This document shows, one piece after another, positions 45,949 to 55,689 of a stretch of 64,000 bases of DNA. How positions within the stretch are numbered: the stretch's first letter is position 1; each line of letters opens with the position of its first letter. A model generated the notes under the pieces. It made no database searches. It saw nothing but the letters and a program-made list of their open reading frames with translations, and was not told the DNA's origin. Location of the stretch: positions 904,736 to 968,735 of the forward strand of contig NZ_KE124774.1 in the NCBI RefSeq assembly GCF_000188155.2, in the 5' to 3' direction. This DNA comes from Methylocystis sp. ATCC 49242. Its GTDB lineage: Bacteria; Pseudomonadota; Alphaproteobacteria; Rhizobiales; Beijerinckiaceae. The position numbers and the translations under genes were made by a program.

Positions 45949-46725
45949 TCAGATGTCGCGCCCCTCAACCTCGATTTTGAGGCGCTCTTCGGTCTTATGT
46001 AGGGCGTCGTTACGCGGAGAGATGGCCAGCGCCTTGCGATAGGCGTCGAGCGCGCGTTTTTTGTCGCCTGTTTTTTCGGCAAGGGCGCCGAGCGCCTGCA
46101 AAGCGTCGAACCGCCTCGGCTCGAGACGCGCGGCGGTTTCCAGATCGGCGATAGCGCCCGCCTCGTCCCCTTGCGCCGAGAGAACCCGGGCGCGGCGCAC
46201 GAAGCCCTCGGGCCAATCCGGCGACAAGGCGACCACGTAATCCAGCAGCGCCTTGGCGAGCGGCGGCGCGCCGGCCGCTTCCGCCGCCGCAGCGCGCGCG
46301 GCGAGCAAATCGATCGTGTCCGAGCCGGAACGCCCCCACCGCCGCAGGATCGCCGCGGCGGCGGATTGCGCTTCGCGGTCGTCCTCGGCCTCTGCGAGGC
46401 GCGAGAACAGCTTGTTCATATCCTCGACCTGCCGCTGCTCGGGGCTTTTCGGCGGCTCCGGCCGGGGCGCCGCGCTCCTTGGACCATAATCCCGAGGTCC
46501 GAGACCTGGCGGAGCGCCGAACGGCGGATTGCCCGGACCGAATCCCCTCGCCCCCGGCGGCAGCGGAATTTTGCCGATGCCGGGGATGACAATGAAATTG
46601 CCGCCGCCCTCGCCGCCATATGGCTCGAGAGCGGGATGCTCATCCTCTTGCGCGCTTGCGCCCGCCGCGACGAGCGCGAGCGCCATCGGGAATGCAAACA
46701 AGGAGGCTCGGCTAAACTTTCCCAT
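45949..46725 (-). CDS. Secreted TPR-repeat protein
   Basis: The 258-residue protein has a signal peptide (MGKFSRASLFAFPMALALVAAGASA), then a Gly/Pro-rich linker (ARGFGPGNPPFGAPPGLGP) and tetratricopeptide-like repeats from ~residue 150 (AGAIADLETAARLEPRRFDA; RALDAYRKALAISPRND). It is probably a periplasmic scaffold; the partner is unknown. Confidence 0.82.
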   Translation of the reverse strand: MGKFSRASLFAFPMALALVAAGASAQEDEHPALEPYGGEGGGNFIVIPGIGKIPLPPGARGFGPGNPPFGAPPGLGPRDYGPRSAAPRPEPPKSPEQRQVEDMNKLFSRLAEAEDDREAQSAAAAILRRWGRSGSDTIDLLAARAAAAEAAGAPPLAKALLDYVVALSPDWPEGFVRRARVLSAQGDEAGAIADLETAARLEPRRFDALQALGALAEKTGDKKRALDAYRKALAISPRNDALHKTEERLKIEVEGRDI

Positions 46726-46789
46726 CGCCCAACTCTATAGCAAAATCTGACGAAGCGCCAATGGCGCCGCCTAATCAGGCATGTAATCG

Positions 46790-46837
46790 CACCACAGGCG
46801 GATCAACTATTTGCACCACAGGCGAATTAACTATTTG
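46790..46837. repeat. Two tandem 24-bp repeats upstream of the carrier-protein gene
   Basis: The unit CACCACAGGCGGATCAACTA plus TTTG occurs at 46790-46813 and again at 46814-46837 with two mismatches. The exact head-to-tail arrangement in a non-coding region suggests paired regulator sites or a simple duplication. Confidence 0.75.
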
Positions 46838-46949
46838 TAAGCCAAAATTCGCAGCAAATTTTACCAAATTCATTTTCAGTTCAGGCAAGGAGCACCATTT
46901 CTTTCCTTGATGTTCACGATTGCCTGAAACAATCGGAATTATCACATGA

Positions 46950-46962
46950 CGCAAATTTTGCG
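46950..46962. promoter_or_regulatory. 13-bp palindrome upstream of the carrier-protein gene
   Basis: CGCAAATTTTGCG is a near-perfect palindrome ending 42 bases before the ATG at 47005, in a position suiting a repressor site. A further inverted repeat CGATTG/CAATCG lies just upstream (about 46918-46934). Confidence 0.45.
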
Positions 46963-47004
46963 GCCCGCGCGCAATCCGCCCGCGGAGCTTGTGGAGTTGG
47001 ACTG

Positions 47005-47265
47005 ATGATCGAGACCCTTCGCCGTCTTCTGGCAGAAAACGGTCGGTTGCATACCCCTGTCGAGTCGCTCTCCGACAGTGCGGACCTTTACCAGGCGGGC
47101 TTGACCCCATTCGCGGCGATCCGCACCATGCTCGCGATCGAAGAGGCCTTCGACGTGGAGTTCCCGGTGGCCATGCTGCGCCGGCAGTCCTTTTCCTCGA
47201 TCAACGCGATCGTCGAATGTCTGAACGAATTGAAGCCGGCGGATCAGTCGCGCCGCGCAGCCTGA
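47005..47265 (+). CDS. Acyl-carrier-like protein lacking the usual serine
   Basis: The 86-residue four-helix protein matches alphaproteobacterial stand-alone carrier proteins: ADLYQAGLTPFAAIRTMLAI, then EEAFDVEFPVAMLRRQSFSSI. In the family as I know it, the residue after GLT/GMT is the phosphopantetheine-bearing Ser; here the codon is CCA (Pro). If the alignment holds, it cannot carry the arm at that position. Ribosome site GTGGAG is upstream, and a stem-loop follows at 47316-47360. Confidence 0.8.
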   Translation: MIETLRRLLAENGRLHTPVESLSDSADLYQAGLTPFAAIRTMLAIEEAFDVEFPVAMLRRQSFSSINAIVECLNELKPADQSRRAA

Positions 47266-47664
47266 CCCTCGGAGAGGAGCGCCGCGACAGCAGCGTGGCG
47301 CCAGACAATCTTGCCAGCCCGAAAGTGTCCGGTCCTCGTCATGGACCGCGCTTTCGGGCTTGTCATTTTGCGACGGCGGCGTCGAAACAGGCTGGCTCTG
47401 GCGCCTTCGACCCGCCCGGTAAATCCCCGGCAGTGTAACGCCCTGCCCCGAAGCTTCGGGCGCCGGGGCCGGCCCGGGATATGGCGAAGGAACGGACGTC
47501 CGGTCCGCTTGCCGCCATTCGTCGAATCCGTTCACATCGGCCGAGTTCCGGTTGCCGGGCGGCGCGTGCTGCGATAGTTCGTCTGGGCAGGACGGCGGGT
47601 CTCGAGGCCCGCGAGCGCCGACGCGAGCCTGAAGGCCGCAGTCCGCAAAAAGAAAGACATCGCC
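47266..47664. other. 399-bp gap before ilvD
   Basis: Contains the stem-loop at 47316-47360. The rest could be the ilvD promoter and leader; no convincing gene is seen despite open frames, which are ordinary for this GC content. Confidence 0.4.
47316..47369 (+). terminator. Stem-loop terminator after the carrier-protein gene
   Basis: AGCCCGAAAG (47316-47325) pairs perfectly with CTTTCGGGCT (47351-47360), and inner GGTCC/GGACC (47331-47335, 47343-47347) extends the stem. TGTCATTTT follows. It probably ends the carrier-protein transcript; the T-run is imperfect. Confidence 0.65.
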
Positions 47665-49497
47665 ATGCCTCCCTATCGCTCCCGCACCACCACCCACGGC
47701 CGCAACATGGCGGGCGCGCGCGGCCTCTGGCGCGCCACGGGCATGAAGGACGAGGATTTCGGCAAGCCGATCATCGCCGTCGCGAACTCCTTCACGCAAT
47801 TCGTTCCCGGCCATGTGCATCTGAAGGATCTCGGCCAGCTCGTCGCGCGCGAGATCGAGAAGGCGGGCGGCGTCGCCAAGGAATTCGACACGATCGCCAT
47901 CGACGACGGCATCGCCATGGGCCACGACGGGATGCTCTACTCCCTGCCCTCGCGCGACCTGATTGCGGACAGCGTCGAATATATGGTCAACGCCCATTGC
48001 GCCGACGCGCTCGTGTGCATTTCCAACTGCGACAAGATCACCCCCGGCATGCTGATGGCGTCGCTACGCCTCAACATCCCCACGGTCTTCGTCTCCGGCG
48101 GTCCGATGGAGGCCGGAAAGGTCGTGCTCGGCGGCAAGGAGCACGCCCTCGATCTCGTCGACGCCATGGTCGCGGCCGGCGACGACAAGGTCTCCGACGC
48201 CGATGTGGCGACGATCGAGCGCTCGGCCTGCCCCACCTGCGGCTCCTGCTCGGGCATGTTCACGGCGAACAGCATGAATTGCCTCACCGAGGCGCTCGGC
48301 CTGTCGCTGCCCGGCAACGGCACCACGCTGGCGACCCACGCCGACCGCAAGCGGCTCTTCGTCGAGGCCGGCCATCTCATCGTCGATCTCGCGCGCCGCT
48401 ACTACGAGCAGAACGACGAGAGCGTGCTGCCGCGTTCCATTGCGAGTTTCAAGGCGTTCGAGAACGCCATGATGCTCGACATCGCCATGGGCGGCTCGAC
48501 CAACACCGTCCTGCATCTTTTGGCGGCGGCGCATGAGGCCGAGGTGAATTTCACCATGGCGGACATCGACCGCCTGTCGCGCCGCGTGCCGGTGCTGTGC
48601 AAGGTCGCGCCCTCCGTTCCCGACGTGCACCTCGAAGACGTGCATCGCGCCGGCGGCATCATCGCCATTCTGGGTGAATTGATGCGCGCCGGCCTCCTGC
48701 ATGGCGACCTGCCGACGGTGCACAGCGCCTCGGTGAAGGACGCCGTCGCGCGCTGGGACGTGACGCAAACGACGAGCGAAACGGCCAGAACCTTCTTCCG
48801 CGCCGCGCCCGGCGGCGTGCCGACGCAGGTCGCCTTCAGTCAGGAACGCCGTTTCGACGCGCTCGACACGGATCGCGAAAAGGGCGCGATCCGCGACGCG
48901 GCGCACGCCTTCTCCAAGGATGGCGGCCTTGCGGTGCTCACCGGCAATCTGGCGGCGGACGGCTGCATCGTGAAGACGGCCGGCGTCGATGAATCGATCC
49001 TGAAATTCGCCGGGCCGGCCCGCGTCTATGAAAGTCAGGACGCTGCGGTTTCCGCAATTCTTACGGGCGACGTAAAGGCTGGCGACGTGGTGGTGATCCG
49101 CTACGAGGGGCCGCGCGGCGGACCCGGCATGCAGGAAATGCTTTATCCGACGAGCTATCTGAAATCGAAGGGCCTCGGCAAAGCCTGCGCGCTCATCACC
49201 GACGGCCGTTTTTCGGGCGGCACTTCGGGACTGTCGATCGGCCATGTTTCGCCCGAGGCGGCGGAAGGCGGAGCCATCGCGCTCGTGCAGGACGGCGACC
49301 GTATCGAAATAGACATTCCGGAACGCAGAATTACGCTTGCCGTAAGCGATACGGAGCTCGCCGCGCGCCGCGCCGCACAGGCGGCCAAAGGCTTCCAGCC
49401 GGCCAAGCCCCGCCAGCGCAAGGTCTCCAAGGCGCTGCGCGCTTATGCGGCAATGACGACAAGCGCGTCTCGGGGCGCGGTGCGCGAACTGCCGTAA
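47665..49497 (+). CDS. ilvD: Dihydroxy-acid dehydratase
   Basis: Fe-S enzyme of valine, leucine and isoleucine synthesis. At 610 residues it has [15 protein letters not shown] and [19 protein letters not shown] with cluster cysteines, and [20 protein letters not shown] near the C-terminus. It belongs to the longer E. coli-type IlvD group. It depends on the cluster supply from the suf operon in the same window. Confidence 0.97.
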   Translation: MPPYRSRTTTHGRNMAGARGLWRATGMKDEDFGKPIIAVANSFTQFVPGHVHLKDLGQLVAREIEKAGGVAKEFDTIAIDDGIAMGHDGMLYSLPSRDLIADSVEYMVNAHCADALVCISNCDKITPGMLMASLRLNIPTVFVSGGPMEAGKVVLGGKEHALDLVDAMVAAGDDKVSDADVATIERSACPTCGSCSGMFTANSMNCLTEALGLSLPGNGTTLATHADRKRLFVEAGHLIVDLARRYYEQNDESVLPRSIASFKAFENAMMLDIAMGGSTNTVLHLLAAAHEAEVNFTMADIDRLSRRVPVLCKVAPSVPDVHLEDVHRAGGIIAILGELMRAGLLHGDLPTVHSASVKDAVARWDVTQTTSETARTFFRAAPGGVPTQVAFSQERRFDALDTDREKGAIRDAAHAFSKDGGLAVLTGNLAADGCIVKTAGVDESILKFAGPARVYESQDAAVSAILTGDVKAGDVVVIRYEGPRGGPGMQEMLYPTSYLKSKGLGKACALITDGRFSGGTSGLSIGHVSPEAAEGGAIALVQDGDRIEIDIPERRITLAVSDTELAARRAAQAAKGFQPAKPRQRKVSKALRAYAAMTTSASRGAVRELP

Positions 49498-49643
49498 TCG
49501 CGGACCAATCTCCGCCAGTCGCGCAAGTCCGCCGGGGCGATTGCATCCCCCGGCGGGACAAACGCCTTCCATATTCGGGACCGCCACCCACCCGCGCCAC
49601 GGCGCCGCCACATCGGTGATTTAGAACTAGCGTTAACGCATTG

Positions 49644-51578
49644 ATGACGCATAGACTGCGCCGCAATCGCTTTTTTTGGACTGGTTTGCTTGTGGCGGCG
49701 CTGAAAAAGTTTCTTTCCCTCGAGATGGTCAGCCTGATCATGGCCTTCGCCATTCTGGCGCTGGCGGGGCTCGTCACCATCCGGACTGACGAATACCGGC
49801 GCAACGCAGGCGCATTGGTGCGTCATACGCTATTCGTCGAGAGCGCCCTGCAGCGCCTCTATGCGACGATCCTTCGCGAGGAAAGCGACGAGCGCGGCTA
49901 CCTGCTAACCCGGGACAAGAAATTCATCAACTCCAACGGGGATATTTCAGGAGTCGCCGAGCAGGAACTTACCGGCCTCGCCCACCTCGTTTCGGACAAT
50001 CCCGAGCAGGTCAAACGAGTCGATCAGATACGGCCGATCCTGGAGGAGCGTCTGGGTCTTCTGAAAAGAAAGCTCGACCTGATGAAGGACGGCCGATTCG
50101 ACGAAGCGGCGGAAATCGTGCGAGGCGGGCGAGGCAAGGCGCTGATGGATCAGATCGACGGCCTGATCGCAGCCATGATCATGTATGAGGAAACCCGCTA
50201 TCGGCAGCGGGACGACGCCTTGAGACGCGCAAATGACAATCTGCAAAGCGCAATCGTGTTCATGACCTTCGGCGTCGCGGCCGTTGCGGGATTCGCGATC
50301 TTTCTCACGCACAAGCAGATGAACGCCCTCCGCACATCGAGCGAGTCCCTGAAGTCCGCCTACAACAGGCTGCTCGAGGAATCGACGCGCCGGGAGACGC
50401 TCGAAGCGCAATTGCGCCAGTCTCAGAAACTGGAGGCGCTGGGCCAACTTACGGGCGGCATCGCGCACGACTTCAACAATATGCTCGCCGTGATCGTGGC
50501 GAGCCTGAATATTCTCCGCCGGAAGCTCGATCGCAAGGAGGATGGCGGCGAGCAGATGATCGATTCCGCGCTGCAGAGCGCCGACAGCGCGGCCGGTCTC
50601 GTGCGGCGCCTGCTGGCGTTTTCCCGCATCCAGCCGCTCGCGCCCACGCCGCTCGACGCCAACAAATTCGTGTCGGACATATCGAAGATGCTGAAGCGTG
50701 CGCTCGGCGAGAACATCAGGCTCGAAACCGTCCTCGCCGACGGATTATGGTCGACCCGTATCGACGCCAATGAACTGGAAAGCGCGTTGCTCAATCTCGC
50801 GGTGAACGCGCGCGACGCCATGCCGAACGGCGGAACGCTCACCATCGAGACAGCCAACCGCGCCCTCGACGACGCCTACGCCGCCGAGAATGTTGACGTG
50901 AAAACCGGCGATTATGTGCTCGTCTCCGTGACCGACACTGGCGAAGGCATGTCGCCGGAGATCGTCGCGAAAGTCTTCGATCCATTCTTCACGACCAAGC
51001 CCGCGGGCAAGGGCACGGGGCTCGGCCTTTCGCAGGTGCATGGATTCGTGAAGCAGTCCGGCGGGCACATCAAGATCGTGTCCGAGCCCGAACGGGGCAC
51101 GACGATCAAGCTCTATTTCCCGCGCCATCTTGGCGACGCCGCAGCGGAGAGGCCTTCCGCGATCCCGGCGCAGGTCAATGGCGACCCGATCGACTTCCTC
51201 CTCGGTCAGCCGTCGGAAGTCATCCTCGTCGTCGAGGACGACGAGACTGCGCGTCGCGTCACCGTCGAGGGCATGCGCGAACTCGGCTACACAGCAATAG
51301 AAGCAGGCAGCGGCCAGGCGGCTCTGGACATTCTCGAGACGCGGCCGGATGTGACGCTGATGATCACCGACGTCACCATGTCGGGGATGGATGGCGTCGC
51401 TCTCGCAAAGGAAGCGCTCAAGCGCCGACCGAAACTTCGCGTTCTCCACATATCCGGCTACATGCCCAACACACTCGGGAATGACGGTCTGCTGAACAAG
51501 GACATCAATCTGTTGTCCAAGCCATTCACGCTGGAGCAGATCGCGCGCAGGATTCGCGAGACGATCGACGCGGTCTGA
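49644..51578 (+). CDS. CHASE3-like hybrid histidine kinase with receiver domain
   Basis: A 644-residue membrane sensor. A first helix (LSLEMVSLIMAFAILALAGL) is followed by a CHASE3-like sensor region (SALQRLYATILREESDERGY), a second helix at ~212-232, a short coiled coil, and the HisKA H-box GIAHDFNNML (His275). The HATPase follows with NLAVNARDAMPNGG, DTGEGM and GKGTGLGLSQVHG, and a C-terminal receiver with Asp576 in LMITDVTMSGMDG. No separate response regulator is adjacent. The ATG at 49644 is used; a TTG precedes it. Confidence 0.92.
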   Translation: MTHRLRRNRFFWTGLLVAALKKFLSLEMVSLIMAFAILALAGLVTIRTDEYRRNAGALVRHTLFVESALQRLYATILREESDERGYLLTRDKKFINSNGDISGVAEQELTGLAHLVSDNPEQVKRVDQIRPILEERLGLLKRKLDLMKDGRFDEAAEIVRGGRGKALMDQIDGLIAAMIMYEETRYRQRDDALRRANDNLQSAIVFMTFGVAAVAGFAIFLTHKQMNALRTSSESLKSAYNRLLEESTRRETLEAQLRQSQKLEALGQLTGGIAHDFNNMLAVIVASLNILRRKLDRKEDGGEQMIDSALQSADSAAGLVRRLLAFSRIQPLAPTPLDANKFVSDISKMLKRALGENIRLETVLADGLWSTRIDANELESALLNLAVNARDAMPNGGTLTIETANRALDDAYAAENVDVKTGDYVLVSVTDTGEGMSPEIVAKVFDPFFTTKPAGKGTGLGLSQVHGFVKQSGGHIKIVSEPERGTTIKLYFPRHLGDAAAERPSAIPAQVNGDPIDFLLGQPSEVILVVEDDETARRVTVEGMRELGYTAIEAGSGQAALDILETRPDVTLMITDVTMSGMDGVALAKEALKRRPKLRVLHISGYMPNTLGNDGLLNKDINLLSKPFTLEQIARRIRETIDAV

Positions 51579-51596
51579 CGGGGAGGCGCAAGCGTC

Positions 51597-52592
51597 TCAC
51601 GACTCACCCTCCGCCTTGAGCGGCCGCATCAGCAACGACTCGATCGCCGCATCGACGCTGAGACGCGAAACGAGAATGGCGTCCACCGCTTCCGCGATCG
51701 GCATTTCGACGCCCGCCGCCTGCGCAAGTTCCACGAGAACATGCGCCGTGAAGGCGCCTTCCGCTAGCTTGCCATGCGACGCGTCCTTCGGCGCCTCGCC
51801 CTGCCCCAACGCCTGCCCGAGCGCGAAATTTCGCGACTGCGCTGAACCGCAGGTCAGCACGAGATCGCCGAGACCCGAAAGGCCCATCAGCGTTTCCTGC
51901 CTCGCGCCCAACGCGCGCCCGAGCCGCGTCAGTTCCGCGAAGCCGCGCGCGATCAGCGCCGCATGGGCGCTGGCGCCGAGCGCGCGCCCCGCGGCCATTC
52001 CGGCGGCAATGGCGAGCACATTCTTCGCCGCGCCGCCGATCTCGACGCCACGCACGTCGGTCGAGCGATACAGCCTGAACATGCGGGTGGAAAGTTCTTC
52101 GCAAAGCCGCTGCGCCAAAGCGTCTTCCCCGGCGGCGAGCGTCACCGCAGTCGGCAACCCCTTGCAGACGTCGGCCGCGAAACTCGGCCCCGACAGCACG
52201 GCGATGCGCGCGCGCGGCAATTCCTCGGCGACGACCTCGCTCATGAACTTGCGGCGGTCGCGCTCGATGCCCTTTGCGCAGATCACGAAAGCCGCGCCGT
52301 CGCGCAGATGCGTCCGAACCGCGCGCGCTGTTTCGCGCATGGCTTGCGCGGGAACCACGGCGAGAACGATTTGCGCTTCCCTGACGCACGAAAGATCCGG
52401 GGTGGGCGCAACGGCTGCGGCAAGCGGCAGGCCGGGAAGATGACGCCGGTTCTCGCGATGGCGCGCGAGCGATTCCGCATGCGCGGGATCGCGCGCCCAC
52501 AATGGCGCCCGCTCGCGTCCCTGCGCGGCGACATTTGCGAGCGCGACGCCCCACGCGCCGGCGCCGAGAACTGCGACTGTTTCCCGCGTCAT
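51597..52592 (-). CDS. gpsA: Glycerol-3-phosphate dehydrogenase [NAD(P)+]
   Basis: Makes sn-glycerol-3-phosphate for phospholipid synthesis. The 331-residue protein has the Rossmann motif VLGAGAWGVALA, ICAKGIERD, SGPSFAADVCKGLPTA and the catalytic GGAAKNVLAIAAG lysine. The start at 52592 overlaps the PLD gene stop by four bases. Its substrate link with pgsA is metabolic, not positional. Confidence 0.96.
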   Translation of the reverse strand: MTRETVAVLGAGAWGVALANVAAQGRERAPLWARDPAHAESLARHRENRRHLPGLPLAAAVAPTPDLSCVREAQIVLAVVPAQAMRETARAVRTHLRDGAAFVICAKGIERDRRKFMSEVVAEELPRARIAVLSGPSFAADVCKGLPTAVTLAAGEDALAQRLCEELSTRMFRLYRSTDVRGVEIGGAAKNVLAIAAGMAAGRALGASAHAALIARGFAELTRLGRALGARQETLMGLSGLGDLVLTCGSAQSRNFALGQALGQGEAPKDASHGKLAEGAFTAHVLVELAQAAGVEMPIAEAVDAILVSRLSVDAAIESLLMRPLKAEGES

Positions 52593-53137
52593 CTCATCCC
52601 GATCCGCTGATTGTCGGGGCGCGCCCAGAGAGACTCGAACATCTCGCGGAAGCGCGCCGCCGCTTGCGGGCTGTCTATAACGATAAGGTCGTTGTCCTGA
52701 TAGACTTCGCCGGACACGGAAAAATTCGCCGAACCGCTGCGCAACACGCGACCATCGACCTGATAGGATTTCAGATGCATGAGGTCGCGCGAGCGGCCCT
52801 TTTTCCGCACCTCGAGATTGGGCGCGCCGGCGATGGTTTCGATCGGCGCATTGCGGCCCATTTCCTCTCCGTCGAGATAGACGCGCACTTTCACGCCGCG
52901 CATGGCGGCGCGGCCAAGTTCGCTGGTCAGCGCACGGTCCGTCAATACATAGGCGGCCATGTCGATTGAATGACGCGCGCCGCCGATCAGCTGGGCGTCC
53001 ACAGACTCGAAATCCGCGCCGGGTCCGTAAAACACGCGCACGCCGGCGTATGTCGGCTCCTGCGAGAGGGGTCCGGCCCGTTGCGGCTCCGGCGCGAGCA
53101 GGAAGGCCGCCAACGCCGGCATGAACAATCCGCGCAC
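52589..53137 (-). CDS. Single-HKD phospholipase D/nuclease family protein
   Basis: The 182-residue secreted or exported protein has a short hydrophobic N-terminus and one HxKxxxxD motif (MHLKSYQVDGR) followed by SGSANFSVSG. One-HKD members such as Nuc work as homodimeric nucleases. It is coupled between tsaD (three-base gap) and gpsA (ATGA overlap), an arrangement that may be conserved in relatives. The substrate is unknown. Confidence 0.87.
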   Translation of the reverse strand: MRGLFMPALAAFLLAPEPQRAGPLSQEPTYAGVRVFYGPGADFESVDAQLIGGARHSIDMAAYVLTDRALTSELGRAAMRGVKVRVYLDGEEMGRNAPIETIAGAPNLEVRKKGRSRDLMHLKSYQVDGRVLRSGSANFSVSGEVYQDNDLIVIDSPQAAARFREMFESLWARPDNQRIGMR

Positions 53138-53140
53138 CCG

Positions 53141-54202
53141 CTACGCCTTGCCGTGGTGCGCCTCGCTCGCGGCGGCGTCGAGCGGCCAGCGCGGCCGCGG
53201 CGCAAAGGCGAGATCGTCGGTGAAGCCGCGCTTGAATCGCTCGAGCCCCGCCCACGCGATGATCGCGCCATTGTCCGAACAGAGATTGGCGGGCGGCGAG
53301 ACGAAGCGGACGCCGCTTTCCGCGCAAAGCCGCGTCAGCGCGCGGCGGATGGCGCCATTGGCGGCGACGCCGCCTCCGATCACGAGACCATGCGGACGCC
53401 CCTCGCTCTCCGTGAAGAGGCGGATGCCGGCGCGCACGCGATCGACGATGACGTCGACGATCGCGGCCTGAAAGGACGCCGCCAGGTCTTTCACGTCGGT
53501 CTCGCTCGGCGAGCCAATTTTCAGGATTTCATGGCGCACGGCGGTCTTCAGGCCGGACAGCGAGAAATCCGCGCCGCCGCGGCCGAGCATCGGGCGCGGC
53601 AGGTCGAAGCGGTGAGGATCGCCTTCGAGCGCAAGCTTCTCGATCTGCGGTCCGCCCGGGTAAGGCAGGCCGAGCATCTTCGCGACCTTGTCGAAGGCCT
53701 CGCCCGCCGCGTCGTCCACGGTCGAGCCGAGGCGGCGATATTCGCCGACGCCCTTCACGGCGACGAGTTGCGTATGCCCGCCGGAGACGAGCAGCGCGAG
53801 AAATGGAAATTCGAGATGGTCCGTCAGCCGCGCGGTGAGCGCATGAGCTTCCAGGTGATTGACCGCAATGAAGGGCTTGCCGGAAGCGAGCGCGAGCGCC
53901 TTCGCCGCCGTGAGCCCCACCAGCACGCCGCCGATCAGCCCGGGCCCCGCCGCCGCCGCAATGGCGTCGACGTCGGCAAGCTCGATCTTCGCCTTGGCCA
54001 GCGCGCGGACGATAAGTCTTTCCAGCACGTCGATATGGGCGCGCGCGGCGATTTCCGGCACGACGCCGCCGTAGGCCGCGTGCTGGGCGATCTGGCTCAG
54101 AACTTCGTTGGAGAGGATTTCACCGCCGTCGCCGCCGAGACGATCCGACACGACGGCCACCGCCGTTTCGTCACAGGTGGTTTCGATGCCCAGAACGCGC
54201 AT
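53141..54202 (-). CDS. tsaD: tRNA N6-threonylcarbamoyladenosine synthase subunit TsaD
   Basis: Transfers threonylcarbamoyl to A37 of ANN-decoding tRNAs, with TsaB/E. The 353-residue protein opens [18 protein letters not shown] and has the metal histidines in AARAHID and the ASKHA motifs [10 protein letters not shown] and [18 protein letters not shown] five bases before the ATG at 54202 decides the start over a GTG six bases upstream. Confidence 0.96.
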   Translation of the reverse strand: MRVLGIETTCDETAVAVVSDRLGGDGGEILSNEVLSQIAQHAAYGGVVPEIAARAHIDVLERLIVRALAKAKIELADVDAIAAAAGPGLIGGVLVGLTAAKALALASGKPFIAVNHLEAHALTARLTDHLEFPFLALLVSGGHTQLVAVKGVGEYRRLGSTVDDAAGEAFDKVAKMLGLPYPGGPQIEKLALEGDPHRFDLPRPMLGRGGADFSLSGLKTAVRHEILKIGSPSETDVKDLAASFQAAIVDVIVDRVRAGIRLFTESEGRPHGLVIGGGVAANGAIRRALTRLCAESGVRFVSPPANLCSDNGAIIAWAGLERFKRGFTDDLAFAPRPRWPLDAAASEAHHGKA

Positions 54203-54364
54203 GCACACTCCTTAGGCGCGAAACACGCCTTTTTGACGCCGGCGAAAGCCAGGGCTCGCGCCGTGCGGACAACCCCCGCATTGCCGCAACTTTAGGAGAT
54301 TATGGTTTGCGATTGGTTTACGCGAAACTACTGAATCCCTGTATACATTTGAGCGCAATCGCCC

Positions 54365-55552
54365 TCACAGCCCCGCGAGCTTCTTGAAGAGCGCCTCAAC
54401 CAGCGCCGCCGCCGGATATTTGAACAGGAAGAGCGGAAGCATCGGCGCCAGCGAGGCGCCGAGGATCGAGATCACCAGACGCGTGCTGAACGGCGCCCAG
54501 CGCATATTGCGCACGACCGCCATGCTGTTCCCGAGATCCGCTAGCGATTGTAAATCGGGCGTTCCGAGCAAGGGCTCGTCGGGCGTCGTGTTCAACCATT
54601 TCTTCTCGAAAGCATTCACATATCGCGCCGCGAGTTCCGAATAGTCGCTCAGGGCCTTTTCCTGCGCCGTCCGCAGCTTGAAGGCGAAGAGGCAGGGCGG
54701 GCCGAGAAAGAGAACCAGATCCACGAATATCGTGATGGCCAGGGCCGGATAGATCACCTCGAACACCGTCCTGCCGGTAGAGATTTCCTCGGCGAATGAC
54801 GCGGCGACGACGATCGAGATGGAAAAAACCAGCGCCGCGAAATGCATTTGCACGACTTCAAGATAGCCGAGCCCGCCCGCGCCGTCGGGATGCGCGGGGA
54901 CAAGGCGCAGGTCCATCCGTGACAGGCGCCAGACGAAGCCCCACCACAGGGCGATCCGCCACAGCCAGCGAAACATCAGGAAACGAAAGAGCGGCAGGCA
55001 GACGATCCAGTACCAAAGCCCCGCCAGCGGCGCGTCGCCGATCACGCGCCCCGGATCGAAGGATGACGTCCTACCCGAAATATGAAGCTGCCCGGCAAAG
55101 ATTGATAAAGCCACGGCGGCAAGCACGCAAACGGCGTCGGAAAACCACGAGTCCTTCCATCTGACGGTGCGCGCGATTTCATTTTCCAGCAACGGCGACT
55201 GGTCCTCAGGCACGACGCCGGATCGCACGATGAGGCCGATAAATTCCCGCAGCTTCGCATCGACCGAGGTTTCGCAAAGGAAGAAAAGCGGAATGACGAT
55301 CAGCAGGCGCACATGGCCGGCAATCACCGAGAGAGAAAACAATTTGTCGCCGACGCCCTCGACCATCGCCAGCGCGATCATGACGAGCCATGGCAGCCAG
55401 CCGAGCGCCAACCCCAAAGCTATCGTGTTGTCTTGTCCGCGCACGAGGCCGAAGCGCGCGCCGAGCCGATGCAAGGGGCCGCCGAGCAGCGAGAAGTCGT
55501 CGAGACTTCCACTTCCCGTCGTTGGTGAAGCTGAAATGAATGAAGTCATCAT
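54365..55552 (-). CDS. Polytopic membrane protein, function unknown
   Basis: A 395-residue protein with about six to seven hydrophobic helices, including WLPWLVMIALAMVEGVG, LLIVIPLFFLCETSVDA and VVQMHFAALVFSISIVVA. A cytosolic-looking insert (VRSGVVPEDQSPLLENEI) separates the first helices. No family was recognised. Upstream lies a pair of direct repeats (55569-55603). Confidence 0.75.
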   Translation of the reverse strand: MMTSFISASPTTGSGSLDDFSLLGGPLHRLGARFGLVRGQDNTIALGLALGWLPWLVMIALAMVEGVGDKLFSLSVIAGHVRLLIVIPLFFLCETSVDAKLREFIGLIVRSGVVPEDQSPLLENEIARTVRWKDSWFSDAVCVLAAVALSIFAGQLHISGRTSSFDPGRVIGDAPLAGLWYWIVCLPLFRFLMFRWLWRIALWWGFVWRLSRMDLRLVPAHPDGAGGLGYLEVVQMHFAALVFSISIVVAASFAEEISTGRTVFEVIYPALAITIFVDLVLFLGPPCLFAFKLRTAQEKALSDYSELAARYVNAFEKKWLNTTPDEPLLGTPDLQSLADLGNSMAVVRNMRWAPFSTRLVISILGASLAPMLPLFLFKYPAAALVEALFKKLAGL

Positions 55553-55568
55553 CCGCCCTCGCGTGACG

Positions 55569-55603
55569 GCGCCAAATTACATTTGATGCGCGAAATTACA
55601 TTT
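55569..55603. repeat. Direct repeat with 19-bp period upstream of a membrane-protein gene
   Basis: GCGCCAAATTACATTT and GCGCGAAATTACATTT (starts at 55569 and 55588) differ at one base. The 19-bp period is close to two helical turns, as in tandem regulator sites, and they lie about 17-50 bases before the start at 55552. Confidence 0.6.
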
Positions 55604-55689
55604 TCAGAAACTACTTACCGAAACAACAGGGGAAATTTCCCTTCATTCTCGCCACGGTCAAGGCAGGCTCGCCGCTCCAAGCTATTCCC

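Noticed and set aside
47481-47664. Plus frame leading into ilvD as a leader gene
   Set aside because: It continues out of frame through ilvD, lacks a ribosome site and has Arg-rich shadow composition.
48064-49611. 515-codon minus-strand frame opposite ilvD
   Set aside because: An antisense shadow of ilvD with no signature; the plus strand has all IlvD motifs.
49621-49637. CtrA-like TTAG...TTAAC near the histidine kinase start
   Set aside because: Half-sites are separated by eight rather than seven bases, so the match is poor.
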